From Planctomycetaceae bacterium (GTDB lineage: Bacteria > Planctomycetota > Planctomycetia > Planctomycetales > Planctomycetaceae), in contig JAEUII010000116.1 of the NCBI GenBank assembly GCA_016795145.1, forward strand, positions 1 to 48,459: 48,459 nucleotides of DNA, read 5' to 3'. A model generated the notes under the pieces. It ran no database searches. It saw nothing but the letters and a program-made list of their open reading frames with translations, and was not told the DNA's origin. The position numbers and the translations under genes are program-made. Shown piece after piece: positions 1 to 8,653 of this stretch; within the stretch, counting starts at the first letter, position 1, and each line of letters opens with the position of its first letter.

Positions 1-458
1 TCATCCGCTTTGCCCTGTTCAATCAGTGGCAGAAACTTCTCTTCAGCAATGGAGTAGAACTTCACAACCGGCTCATGACAGTCTTCCATCAGCTTCTTCC
101 GGATGGAGTCATTTTCCAGACTCTTCTCCCAGTGTGCATGACGGTCATCATACTCCTTCGCCAGCCGATGAAGGTCACTCAGGAGATCAGGAATCTCCGC
201 CTTCGCCTCTGCATCGGCACGAACCGCTGCTTCATGAAGGTGACGGACGGTCAGATACGATTCGATGATATAGTGCGGAGGAGGCAGGATATCGGCGAGG
301 AGATCCTTGCTTTGCACAATCTCCTGATAGAGTGGTCCCGTGACCTTTGCCTGGTCCAGCGTGTTATGTGTCCACACGCCGTATCCGATCAGGCCGGCAG
401 AAAACACGCCGGTCAGAACAAGGATCTTTACCGGAACCGTCAGGTTGCGAAGAAACAT
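1..458 (-). CDS. Methyl-accepting chemotaxis protein, N-terminal part (runs off window)
   Basis: The reverse strand is open from an ATG at 458 to the window edge, giving 152 residues with no stop. It begins with a short basic segment and a hydrophobic stretch (about residues 9-29, rich in V, L, G) that should be a membrane anchor, then a long charged helical region with many H, D, E and K residues, like the four-helix periplasmic sensor bundle of chemoreceptors. The signalling domain is not visible because the gene leaves the window. It is the last gene of a same-strand series cheA-cheW-mcp-mcp, 105 bases after the preceding receptor, so a receptor role is inferred mainly from context and architecture. 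Ligand unknown. Confidence 0.72.
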   Translation of the reverse strand, partial: MFLRNLTVPVKILVLTGVFSAGLIGYGVWTHNTLDQAKVTGPLYQEIVQSKDLLADILPPPHYIIESYLTVRHLHEAAVRADAEAKAEIPDLLSDLHRLAKEYDDRHAHWEKSLENDSIRKKLMEDCHEPVVKFYSIAEEKFLPLIEQGKAD

Positions 459-563
459 AGATGATAACTCCAGATTCGGAACGTAACTAAAAACACATTA
501 CCGGCAGGTTCCGGTCACCAGTTGAAGCCTGCTGGTCAGAACACACTGTGCTCCGCCAGAATG

Positions 564-1910
564 TCATTCCCCGGTCAGCCGGCCGCAGAGAGCCCGGCTG
601 TTGTAGAGAATGCTGTGAATCGTTCGGCCAATCTCTTCGGTTGCCGTCTTCTGCTGTCCGACAGCCCCGGCGATTGCCGTTTGTGAATTCTCAATCTTCT
701 GCACAACGTCATTGACGTTCTGCAGATCTTCGAGCAGCTCGTGAGAAGCTGACTGAATCGCAGTAACTTTTTCCGTGATCGCAGTGGTAGCCTTAGATGT
801 CTCGCGGGCAAGCTCCTTCACTTCACCAGCGACCACAGCAAACCCTTTTCCGGTGTCCCCGGCTCGGGCTGCTTCAATTGTGGCATTGAGTGCAAGCAGA
901 TTGGTCTGCTCTGCAATTGCCTCAATTAGCTGGACGATCTCGCCAATCTCCGTACTGCTCTGGTTCAGCGTTGCCCCTCGTGTATTGGTGTGAGCAATTC
1001 GACCGACAACATCATGGGCAAACCCGGAGGCATGTTCAGCCCCTGTGCCAATGTCCTTGATGTTGGCCGACAACTGTTCAACCGCACTGGCAATCCCGGC
1101 AGTACTTTCAGTGATCTCCCGGGAAATCTCCGTGCCGATCTCCGACGTTGTTGCCCGCAAATCAAGCCGCACCGAATGCAGCACGATCAGCGAGAGAATT
1201 CCGCAGACAACAAAACACACCAGCACCGACAGGATGGCACTGTTGCGAGTTTCCTGAGCTGCTGCATCGACACTGTTTAGCGAAGAGACGATCTCGAAGG
1301 CGGCATGAAGATCGCCCTCTTTGAATCCCTCCATCTTTGTTCCCGTAATGTCAGTTCCGTCGTCTGTTCCCCAAAGCTCCTTTGAGGTTGAGGGTTCGCC
1401 ATGACACATGAGGCAGGACTTCGCGAACCGGACAGGGCGAAAGTAGTGAAGAGTATTTGTCTCTTCATTGACCGCCACATACTCAGTCGCTTCTGATGTC
1501 ATCAGATAGCGAAGGGCATCGGCCTCAAATGCTGTTGGTTTATTATCAGGATTGCGAGGATTCAGTGACGGGACTCGAAAATCGAAGTCCGCCTGTTCGC
1601 TCGCATGATTGATCGAATTCATCGAGGAAACGATTGGGACGACGGACATTACTCGGTCCATCTGCCCGCCGTCTGCCCATCGCTTCAGCTCACTGGTTTC
1701 AAACTGACTAACGCTCTTTTCAACGTGTTCGCGAACCGATTCCGCAGACAGGCACAACGCCCTAGCCCGGCTGGTGCTGGCATCAATTGCGTTCTGCCGC
1801 ATTTCACCGCACTGGCGCAGAGTGATCAGGCCAATGAATACCGATGGAATAACCACGGCAACCAGCGGAATGCGGACGATCTGAGGAATCTTCTGGAACA
1901 CTCGTAACAT
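564..1910 (-). CDS. Methyl-accepting chemotaxis protein with haem-binding (DUF3365-like) sensor
   Basis: A 448-residue receptor when started at the ATG at 1910, which has a GGGAG-type ribosome site just upstream; a longer reading starting at 1991 would overlap the preceding gene. Transmembrane segments lie near residues 14-31 and 224-246. Between them is a periplasmic domain holding CLMCH at 166-170, a c-type haem attachment motif, in the context typical of the Tll0287/DUF3365 family. The C-terminal half carries the conserved receptor hairpin tip ([18 protein letters not shown]) that contacts CheA and CheW. No clear HAMP domain is seen. The likely job is sensing redox state, oxygen or NO through bound haem and passing it to the CheA encoded upstream. 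Family assignment is firm; the ligand is inferred. Confidence 0.9.
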   Translation of the reverse strand: MLRVFQKIPQIVRIPLVAVVIPSVFIGLITLRQCGEMRQNAIDASTSRARALCLSAESVREHVEKSVSQFETSELKRWADGGQMDRVMSVVPIVSSMNSINHASEQADFDFRVPSLNPRNPDNKPTAFEADALRYLMTSEATEYVAVNEETNTLHYFRPVRFAKSCLMCHGEPSTSKELWGTDDGTDITGTKMEGFKEGDLHAAFEIVSSLNSVDAAAQETRNSAILSVLVCFVVCGILSLIVLHSVRLDLRATTSEIGTEISREITESTAGIASAVEQLSANIKDIGTGAEHASGFAHDVVGRIAHTNTRGATLNQSSTEIGEIVQLIEAIAEQTNLLALNATIEAARAGDTGKGFAVVAGEVKELARETSKATTAITEKVTAIQSASHELLEDLQNVNDVVQKIENSQTAIAGAVGQQKTATEEIGRTIHSILYNSRALCGRLTGE

Positions 1911-1945
1911 GAACCTACTCCCGGAGTTCCCTGCCTTGAACCAAA

Positions 1946-2917
1946 TCAGAAGGTCAGGGACTGACTTACACTTGCCAGTTTGGGACGGCATTTCCCGCTG
2001 GCCGAGGATGAAAACTCAACACTCGATGTTGTCTCGTGGGCGTACGTTGAATCGTTACCAAATGGCGATGCCGGACCATTCCAGTCCTGAGCACCGATGC
2101 CTGTTTCCAATGCCAGTTCGCTGGCGTGTCGGCTGAGTTCCAGGACGATTGCTCGCTGCTCTTCGACCGCAGAAGCAATCATGTCCTGTGACTCAACACA
2201 TTGTTTCATCAGGTTCAGCAGCTGAGTTGTGCTGTCAATCGTCTCTCCGCTGGACGACTGAATGACTCGAACGCGGTCGATGACCTTGGTTGATGTCATC
2301 CGTGTATCATTCGCCAGCTGTTTGACTTCGTTCGCGACGACCGAGAAACCCTTGCCTGCTTCACCGGCTCGAGCGGACTCGATCGTGGCATTCAGAGCCA
2401 GCAGATTTGTCTGTTCTGAAATGGTTGTGATCTCTCCCACCAGCTCCGTAACGGAAGCCGTGTGTTCGCCAAGTGATGCAACGATGCTCGACGATGTCTC
2501 AGCATGCTGAAGAGCCTGCTGCAGAGCGGTTCCCGCGGAAATGGAGTTCCGCGAGATTTCGTCAATGCTGGTCGCTGTCTGGTTCGCCATTGTTGCCAGT
2601 TGTTGTGAATAACCCTGGATCTTCGTGGCTCGTGAAGTCGCTTCTGTCTTCAGAGCCTGAACTTGTTTTCGAAGCCCGTGAGTTATCGCGACACTGAACG
2701 CGGCACAGATGGTGAAGTTCACCAGGAACGACCACTGAGCCGCAGCAGAGACCTGACTGATGGCTTCAAGGACCTCTTTCGCTGTGTCAGATTCCAGCGT
2801 TGCCTTTGCTGTTTTCTCTGCATCCCACACCGGAATCATGACAGTAACGTACATCGACGCCGCAGCAGAGATGATCAGGCCCCAGCGTACGCTGGTATTC
2901 TTCAGTAGTCGTTTCAT
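1946..2917 (-). CDS. Short methyl-accepting chemotaxis protein without a large sensor domain
   Basis: 323 residues. Two hydrophobic segments (about residues 9-28 and 63-80) are separated by only about 35 residues, too few for an ordinary ligand-binding domain. The cytoplasmic part has the receptor tip [18 protein letters not shown] and the following [11 protein letters not shown] helix, so it should bind CheA/CheW. The C-terminal 50 residues are polar and low in complexity. It may act as a helper receptor in mixed arrays or sense the membrane itself; this is inference. It is transcribed after cheW with an 87-base gap and stops 35 bases before the next receptor. There is no strong ribosome site at the ATG. 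Confidence 0.88.
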   Translation of the reverse strand: MKRLLKNTSVRWGLIISAAASMYVTVMIPVWDAEKTAKATLESDTAKEVLEAISQVSAAAQWSFLVNFTICAAFSVAITHGLRKQVQALKTEATSRATKIQGYSQQLATMANQTATSIDEISRNSISAGTALQQALQHAETSSSIVASLGEHTASVTELVGEITTISEQTNLLALNATIESARAGEAGKGFSVVANEVKQLANDTRMTSTKVIDRVRVIQSSSGETIDSTTQLLNLMKQCVESQDMIASAVEEQRAIVLELSRHASELALETGIGAQDWNGPASPFGNDSTYAHETTSSVEFSSSASGKCRPKLASVSQSLTF

Positions 2918-3004
2918 AGAAGTGCATTCAAAGAGAAGAATGGACCACAGGAACTTAAGAGAACGAATCAGTCACTCGCGCGAATTGCCCGAGCAGCAAA
3001 ACTT

Positions 3005-3433
3005 CTATGCCGCCAGTCGGATGGCGACATCCAGGTTCAACACCAGCAGCAGCCGGCCATCCAGCTTGTATGAGCCGGAGATCAGCTCGCGGTGAATTCC
3101 CTGCAGAGTTTCCGGTGGTGGTTCAAACTGATCGCCATCAACGACCAGAACATCACCAATCTCATTGACCAGCAGACTGACTGGGCCATCCGGCGTGCGG
3201 ACAACCACATTCATGAGTGGTTCGCTGCCTTCTGCAGATCCGAGGTTCAGGCGTCGACGCATATCCAGTGCTGTGACGATCTGTCCTCGAAGGTTCATGA
3301 GTCCTCGTACCACTTCCTGCGATCCGGGGATTCGAGTCATCTTCTGAGCCCGAATCACTTCCTGAACGCGGTGCACTTCGACTCCCAGGTAAATGGAGCC
3401 GACTCGAAATGTGCAGTAGGAATTCGTTTGCAT
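3005..3433 (-). CDS. cheW: Chemotaxis coupling protein CheW
   Basis: 142 residues, the usual length for a stand-alone CheW. The sequence covers one CheW (SH3-like) domain: an N-terminal strand (TFRVGSIYLGVEVHRVQEV), the central RGLMNLRGQIVTALDMR segment that is diagnostic of the family, and the closing strand with LVNEIGDVLVVD. CheW bridges receptors and the CheA kinase at the cytoplasmic membrane. It follows cheA by 61 bases on the same strand and precedes three receptor genes, so these are very likely one transcript. Confidence 0.95.
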   Translation of the reverse strand: MQTNSYCTFRVGSIYLGVEVHRVQEVIRAQKMTRIPGSQEVVRGLMNLRGQIVTALDMRRRLNLGSAEGSEPLMNVVVRTPDGPVSLLVNEIGDVLVVDGDQFEPPPETLQGIHRELISGSYKLDGRLLLVLNLDVAIRLAA

Positions 3434-3494
3434 GGTGTCGTCCGGTTGATGAAATCCTGGAAACTCAAAGCGTCGAATGGGCTGTCTGCTGAAC

Positions 3495-5828
3495 TCAGGC
3501 GTTCATAGCGACCTGAGCAAGATTGACGACTCGCGTGACACGTCCTGCAATAATGCGAGTGTCACCTTCACTCTTCTCGAACTGGCTGTCAGACTGGCTG
3601 ACAATGTCGACGATGCGTCCAACAGCGACACCCACATTGCGTGTGCCGTCGTTGTAAACCACCAGCGAGATGCTGCCGTGTTCGTTTGGTTCGACCTGAC
3701 CGAAGTCGTTCAGAGACACCAGCGGCATGATCTGGCCGCGGTACTGTACCACCTGCTGTCGTCCGGTCTTTTCGATCGCGTCCGTTCGAACTTCTTCCAG
3801 TCTCGCGACTGTCGAAAGCTGAATGGCAGCTCGAGTGCCGTCCTGTGGATCCACGATGAGCCAGGAGTCTCCAACACGTGACTGCTCGTTTCGGCCTTCG
3901 GAGCTGTCGATCAGTGATCGAGTTCCGTGCTGGCTGAGAACATGAGACTGCTGAGCGATGCCGATCACGTCCAGAATCAGCGACACTGTTCCGTCGCCCA
4001 TGATGGTGGAACCGGCGTAGGTTGCGATCCCCTTGATATGCTGACCAAGAGGCTTCACAACGATTTCCTGAGTATCGTTGATGTGGTCGACCACCAGTCC
4101 AAACTGACGGTCTTCCGCGGAAAGAACGACAATGTTGACGATGTCAGCCGACTGACGTTCTTCCTGGGTTCGGCGATGACGCAGTCCGAGCTCTTCGTCC
4201 AGGTACACGAGCGGCAGCAACTGGCCTCGCAGACGATACACAGGCACCGAGTGCATCAGCTCAATATCATGGCTCGCACGATCACCTTCAAGTCGGACCA
4301 GTTCCAGCAGGCTGACCTGAGGAATGCAGTACCGATCGTTGTCGCAGGTTACGACGAGAGCAGGAACGATGGCGAGTGTCAGCGGAATCTTGATTCGAAG
4401 AGTCGTGCCCTGACCCATTGTGCTATGGATGTCCAGAGTTCCGCCAATCTTCTCCACGTTGGTCTTCACAACGTCCATGCCGACGCCGCGTCCCGAGACG
4501 TTGGTGACCTTGGGGGCTGTTGAAAACCCTGGCAACAGAATCAGCTGAATGGCTTCGCGGTCAGACATCGCGGCAGCCTGTTCGGCTGACACCATTCCCT
4601 TTTCAATCGCCTTCTCGCGAACACGGTTCACGTTGATACCGCCACCATCGTCGGCGATTTCAATATTGACCTGACCACCTTCGTGGTAAGCTCGCAGCCA
4701 CAGTGTTCCTTCCGCCGGCTTGCCGTTCTGAACTCGAACCTGTGGCGGCTCAATACCGTGGTCCACTGAGTTTCGCACAATGTGTGTGAGCGGATCTTTG
4801 ATGGCTTCCAGAATGGTCTTGTCGAGTTCTGTTTCCGCACCATCCATCTTGACCTGAATCTGCTTGCCGCAGCTGATCGACAGGTCACGAACGACGCGAG
4901 GCAGCTTGCTCCAGGCATTCCGAATCGGCTGCATTCGAGTCTTCATCACGCCTTCCTGCAGTTCGGTCGTGATCAGGTTCAGACGCTGCGATGCCGCAAC
5001 CATCGCCGCGTCTTCGATGTTCTGGCTGTACTGAAGAATCTGATTGCGTGCCAGAACAAGCTCGCCGACAAGGTTCATCAGCTTGTCCAGCAAATGAACG
5101 TCGATTCGAACCGATGAGTCAGTGACCGATCCAGCACGGTCGCCACCGTCTCCGGAATCCTGATTTTTATCGGCTTTTTCTGCCTTTTGCGCCGGGGCGG
5201 CCGCTCCCTGTGGGGGACGAATTTCGCAGACCTCCGCAGATGTTTCCTGCGTGGGTGATGTGGCCGCGAGAGTTTCCGCAAACGCACTGATGGCTTCTGT
5301 CAGAGGCTCTCCGGCGGCCTTCTTCTTTCGACCACCCTTTGCGGCCTTCTTCGGCTTGCTGCCTGCTTCAACAGCTGCGGACACTTCCGCGCTCAGTTCT
5401 CGCACGACCTGTTCGACTTCAATTTCTACACTGGGAGCCGAAGCGGATTCACCATTCTTCAGGCGTTCAAGGCGCGTCACGAGGTCCTCATAGGCCTCTT
5501 CACCTTCACCACCTACACCTTCGATGTTGGACAGAATGCTGCGAACTGCGTCGACCATCGCAAGCAACGCCGATGTGATCTCGGCATTCAGTCGCAACGC
5601 TCCGTCACGAAGAAGTACCAGCAGGTTTTCACCGACGTGGGTGATGTGTTCAAGCTTGGGGAATGCAAGGAAACCTGATGTTCCCTTGATCGTATGAATC
5701 GTTCTAAAGATCGAAGAAAGACGATCACGGTCATCCGGCCTGTCTTCAAGAGCCATCAGGTCTCGGTCAAGCTGATCAAGGTTCTCGTAGCTCTCTACAA
5801 GGAACTCTTTGACAATATCGTCGAGCAT
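3495..5828 (-). CDS. cheA: Chemotaxis histidine kinase CheA with two C-terminal CheW-like domains
   Basis: 777 residues from the ATG at 5828; the frame is open further upstream, but that part translates a palindromic repeat and is not counted. Domain order: an HPt (P1) domain with phospho-accepting His45 in FRTIHTIKGTSGF; an Ala/Lys/Glu-rich linker (about 125-250); a dimerisation segment with LMNLVGELVLARNQ; an ATPase with N-box HIVRNSVDHGIE, IADDGGGIN and GRGVGMDVV; a CheW-like regulatory domain after PLTLAIVPALVV; and then a second CheW-like domain over about the last 140 residues (RGQIMPLVSLNDFG, then VGRIVDIV). Most CheA proteins have only one such domain. No P2/CheY-binding domain is obvious. 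First gene of the chemotaxis operon. Confidence 0.95.
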   Translation of the reverse strand: MLDDIVKEFLVESYENLDQLDRDLMALEDRPDDRDRLSSIFRTIHTIKGTSGFLAFPKLEHITHVGENLLVLLRDGALRLNAEITSALLAMVDAVRSILSNIEGVGGEGEEAYEDLVTRLERLKNGESASAPSVEIEVEQVVRELSAEVSAAVEAGSKPKKAAKGGRKKKAAGEPLTEAISAFAETLAATSPTQETSAEVCEIRPPQGAAAPAQKAEKADKNQDSGDGGDRAGSVTDSSVRIDVHLLDKLMNLVGELVLARNQILQYSQNIEDAAMVAASQRLNLITTELQEGVMKTRMQPIRNAWSKLPRVVRDLSISCGKQIQVKMDGAETELDKTILEAIKDPLTHIVRNSVDHGIEPPQVRVQNGKPAEGTLWLRAYHEGGQVNIEIADDGGGINVNRVREKAIEKGMVSAEQAAAMSDREAIQLILLPGFSTAPKVTNVSGRGVGMDVVKTNVEKIGGTLDIHSTMGQGTTLRIKIPLTLAIVPALVVTCDNDRYCIPQVSLLELVRLEGDRASHDIELMHSVPVYRLRGQLLPLVYLDEELGLRHRRTQEERQSADIVNIVVLSAEDRQFGLVVDHINDTQEIVVKPLGQHIKGIATYAGSTIMGDGTVSLILDVIGIAQQSHVLSQHGTRSLIDSSEGRNEQSRVGDSWLIVDPQDGTRAAIQLSTVARLEEVRTDAIEKTGRQQVVQYRGQIMPLVSLNDFGQVEPNEHGSISLVVYNDGTRNVGVAVGRIVDIVSQSDSQFEKSEGDTRIIAGRVTRVVNLAQVAMNA

Positions 5829-6047
5829 TTCCACGGGGATCGCCTTTCGCTGCACTCGTCTGCATGAAATTACCCATGCACTTCCGATCAAGAGAGCCGG
5901 AAGGCGTCCCGTAATCGAAACAGTTTGATGCTTTCTTGCCCCGTTTCTTTTGCCTGTGTTGCCTCTTTTCACCAGGAGGTAGGAGTTGTTCGGATTGAGA
6001 CGGCAGTAGTTTCCGAGCCCGTCATCGGATTTCCCGAAAGCCTGGTG

Positions 6048-6185
6048 GTTTGTCACATGAACAACCTGAGTGGAGCCGTCATTCCCGCGCAGGCGGGAAC
6101 CCAGAACGTTGGAAACTGGGTTCCCGCCTGCGCGGGAATGACGAACCTCTCTTCGTTGCCGTACCCCACTCCGTTGTTCTGACGG
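6048..6185. repeat. REP-like palindromic element, copy 1 (with shared flanks)
   Basis: Perfect 27-base inverted arms at 6078-6104 and 6116-6142, beginning GTCATTCCCGCGCAGGCGGG, with an 11-base loop. Flanks of about 25-40 bases on each side (TGGTTTGTCACAT... on the left, ...TTCTGACGGAGCA on the right) match those around the copy at 41728. It lies between cheA and the formylglycine-generating enzyme gene. Other copies are at 14622, 37920 and 41761. Confidence 0.9.
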
Positions 6186-6189
6186 AGCA

Positions 6190-7398
6190 CTAGCGAGGCT
6201 TAACGCATCGGAATCCCACATGGTTGCTGGCGGTGCTCACTTCACCTTTGCCGCGCGTTCCGATCATGTAGCGAGTGCAGTACAGATCAGTGCAAAGGAA
6301 GGAGCCGCCTCGATGAACACGCTTCTTCTCTGTTGGCTCAGCAGGGTCGAATGGCGACTCCGGGCCAGTCGGATTTCTCGCGACCTTGTTCGCTTTCGCA
6401 AGAGTTTCATAGTAGTCGGGACGGTACCAGTCGCTTGTCCATTCCCAGACATTGCCGCCTACGTCATAGAGTCCATAACGATTCGGCTTGAACTGCGCGA
6501 CGGGTGCGATTCCTGCGAACCCATCTTCCGCCTTGTCACCGCCGCTCACAGGGAAACTACCCTGATAAATGTTCGCAGCAAACTTCCCGTTCGGCGTGAT
6601 CTCATTGCCCCACGCATACAGCTGCCCTGCAATTCCTCCTCGCGCTGCAAACTCCCATTCGGCTTCGGTGGGAAGACGCTTGCCAGCCCAGGCGGCATAG
6701 GCAACCACATCTTCGTAAGCGAGCTGAACAACAGGATAATTGTCCTTGCCTTCAATATTGCTGTCCGGCCCGGTCGGGTGTCGCCAGTCTGCTCCTGCGA
6801 CATAGTTCCACCACTGGAAGTAATCGTCCAGCTCGACAGGGCCGTCAGTAGCAGTAAACACGGTGGAGCCTGCGATCAGATTCTCCGGAGGAGCACCGGG
6901 AAACTCTTCGGCAGTTGGGACTCGTTCTGCGACTGTGACATACTTTGTGGCATCAACAAACTTCCGGAACTGAGCATTCGTGACTTCGGTTTTGTCCATC
7001 CAGAAGCCATCCACGTAAACTCGATGAATCGGCGCCGCGTCGCGAGTGACTCCGGGAAGGCTGCAGAGCGATTCTGACTCCACGTTACTCCCCATGGAAA
7101 ACTCACCGCCTGGAATCCAGACCATCCCTTCAGGTGGCTGTTCGTCTGGCTGAGTCGAATTCTCCACGGTCGCTTCAAACGCCAGGGAGAATTCATCGGG
7201 CGATTTGGGCTTGTCGTCCTGGGTCGTCTTCACATCCTCTGGATCGTCGCGCTTCACATTGTTATCGAAATCCTGTGCACGATTGACCATGAGCAACAAC
7301 GCGACCAGGCCAGCCAGCAATGCCAGCACCGGTCCCACCCAGCGCAGAAGGGATTGAGGTGCTTCAGGTTCCGGTTCAAAATCGAAAGACTGGTTCAT
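6190..7398 (-). CDS. Formylglycine-generating enzyme (SUMF1 family), membrane-anchored
   Basis: 402 residues. An N-terminal hydrophobic stretch at about 20-42 is a membrane anchor or uncleaved signal, placing the enzyme outside the cytoplasmic membrane. The body is an FGE-sulfatase domain with the signatures MVWIPGGEFSMGS, EAEWEFAARGG and GNVWEWTSDWY. Near the end lies RGGSFLCTDLYCTRY with Cys369 and Cys374, matching the two catalytic cysteines of true formylglycine-generating enzymes; many SUMF1-like proteins lack them. It should oxidise the sulfatase active-site cysteine to formylglycine. The sulfatase at 8654 is in the same same-strand cluster and carries a suitable CTAGR site, so this is probably its cognate activator. 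Confidence 0.9.
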   Translation of the reverse strand: MNQSFDFEPEPEAPQSLLRWVGPVLALLAGLVALLLMVNRAQDFDNNVKRDDPEDVKTTQDDKPKSPDEFSLAFEATVENSTQPDEQPPEGMVWIPGGEFSMGSNVESESLCSLPGVTRDAAPIHRVYVDGFWMDKTEVTNAQFRKFVDATKYVTVAERVPTAEEFPGAPPENLIAGSTVFTATDGPVELDDYFQWWNYVAGADWRHPTGPDSNIEGKDNYPVVQLAYEDVVAYAAWAGKRLPTEAEWEFAARGGIAGQLYAWGNEITPNGKFAANIYQGSFPVSGGDKAEDGFAGIAPVAQFKPNRYGLYDVGGNVWEWTSDWYRPDYYETLAKANKVARNPTGPESPFDPAEPTEKKRVHRGGSFLCTDLYCTRYMIGTRGKGEVSTASNHVGFRCVKPR

Positions 7399-7509
7399 CG
7401 TCGCCGTTACACATACAAAGTCTTGTGGACGCGTTTTTTCTCAGTATGGCCGTTGTGAGAATGCAATCAACCATCCAGCGCGATCAAGTCACTCAGGTCT
7501 GTTCGCCAC

Positions 7510-8496
7510 TCATTTCACTGCATTGCCCGGCGGGTAAACGACTTTCCAGTCATCCTTCATGTCCACAAGCTGCCATCCACGTTGAGGGGCCTCATCGAGA
7601 GCTTTGTCCAGTTCGCCCACAGACGTGTTTCGGTCATAGGCAAATTCCCTCGAGGCATCCGTGTGGTGAATCAGCATGCCAAAGTGAGGCCCGTCACCAG
7701 ATGTGGTCCATTCGAGCATCTGAAAGTCACCATCCGAATTACCGACAGCAAAGATCGGTCGCCGCCCAATATGCTCGTGAATACCCACTGGCTTTCCGGT
7801 CTTGTCGTCCAGGAAGTCCAGTTCCGGGAGTCGCAGAATCACCGGCTTGCCATCACGAACTTCATACGATGTCTTCAGCCGACTGCCAACAACCTGTTCA
7901 GGGGGAATCCCATAGATTCGCTCACTGAACGCTCGCACAAAGTCAACACCACCTCCCGAAACGATGAAGACGCGAAACTCATTGGCTCTCAGATATGCCA
8001 GCAGTTCGAGCATCGGCTGAAACACCATCTCCGTGTAGAGCCGGCCTGTTTGCGGATGCCGCGCGGTTTCCAGCCATTGTTTGGCGATGGCATCGAATTC
8101 TTCGGTTGTGGTGCCGGCATGAGTGGCCATCACCATCTGCATCATGTCACTTTGGCTGGCCTGTAGCACTCGGGCCATGTCGCCGGATAAGACCGCAGAA
8201 AAAGGAAACTGAGTCTTCCATTCAGGATGATCCGGAGCGAGCTGGTGAATTCGATCAGAGACAAACATCCCCTGAAAATATATGGGCTTCTCTGACCACA
8301 GCGTTCCGTCATTGTCAAAAACAGCGATCCGCTGTGCCGGGTCCACGTAGTCCGGCGAGTCCTTTGTTGTGACGCGTTCCACAAACTGAACGATCGACTT
8401 CTTAATCGCCACATCATTCCACGACGGAAGCGGGTCGGCCGCATCGCCACGAGCAGCCCGGAGAAGAATGCACAGACCCAGGAGAAGTCGATTCAT
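7510..8496 (-). CDS. Exported HAD-superfamily phosphatase
   Basis: 328 residues from the ATG at 8496. That start gives a short hydrophobic signal (LLLGLCILL) followed by a polar mature chain. The alternative start at 8535 lies inside a strong hairpin and is unlikely. The HAD motifs are visible: DNDGTLW (motif I with both Asp), FIVSGGG (motif II Ser) and AVGNSDGD (motif IV). It resembles the SerB/PhoE-like phosphatases often found beside arylsulfatase genes, and here it sits between the sulfatase and formylglycine-generating enzyme genes. The substrate is not known; a phosphorylated product of polymer breakdown is one guess. Confidence 0.85.
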   Translation of the reverse strand: MNRLLLGLCILLRAARGDAADPLPSWNDVAIKKSIVQFVERVTTKDSPDYVDPAQRIAVFDNDGTLWSEKPIYFQGMFVSDRIHQLAPDHPEWKTQFPFSAVLSGDMARVLQASQSDMMQMVMATHAGTTTEEFDAIAKQWLETARHPQTGRLYTEMVFQPMLELLAYLRANEFRVFIVSGGGVDFVRAFSERIYGIPPEQVVGSRLKTSYEVRDGKPVILRLPELDFLDDKTGKPVGIHEHIGRRPIFAVGNSDGDFQMLEWTTSGDGPHFGMLIHHTDASREFAYDRNTSVGELDKALDEAPQRGWQLVDMKDDWKVVYPPGNAVK

Positions 8497-8516
8497 CGCA
8501 TCACCCATGAAGAAAT

Positions 8517-8549
8517 TCGGCGGAACCTGATTCAATCAGATTCCGCCGA
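8517..8549 (-). terminator. Strong hairpin between sulfatase and HAD genes
   Basis: Outer arms TCGGCGGAA / TTCCGCCGA with an inner CTGAT / ATCAG stem form a nearly continuous palindrome. On the minus strand it is followed by TTTCTT, a weak uridine run. It may partly terminate or protect the sulfatase transcript before the HAD gene. Confidence 0.55.
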
Positions 8550-8653
8550 GAAAGTAGCAACTCATCGCTCACGCTGCTCATCTGCCAAAGACCCCCAAAA
8601 CGCCACAAACACATGCAGCGTGAGCACATTGGAGCACATCAGACAGGATGACC

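Noticed and set aside
5829..6221. Extended N-terminus of CheA (130 more codons)
   Set aside because: The added sequence translates the REP-like palindrome and carries no domain; the HPt domain starts properly at the ATG at 5828.
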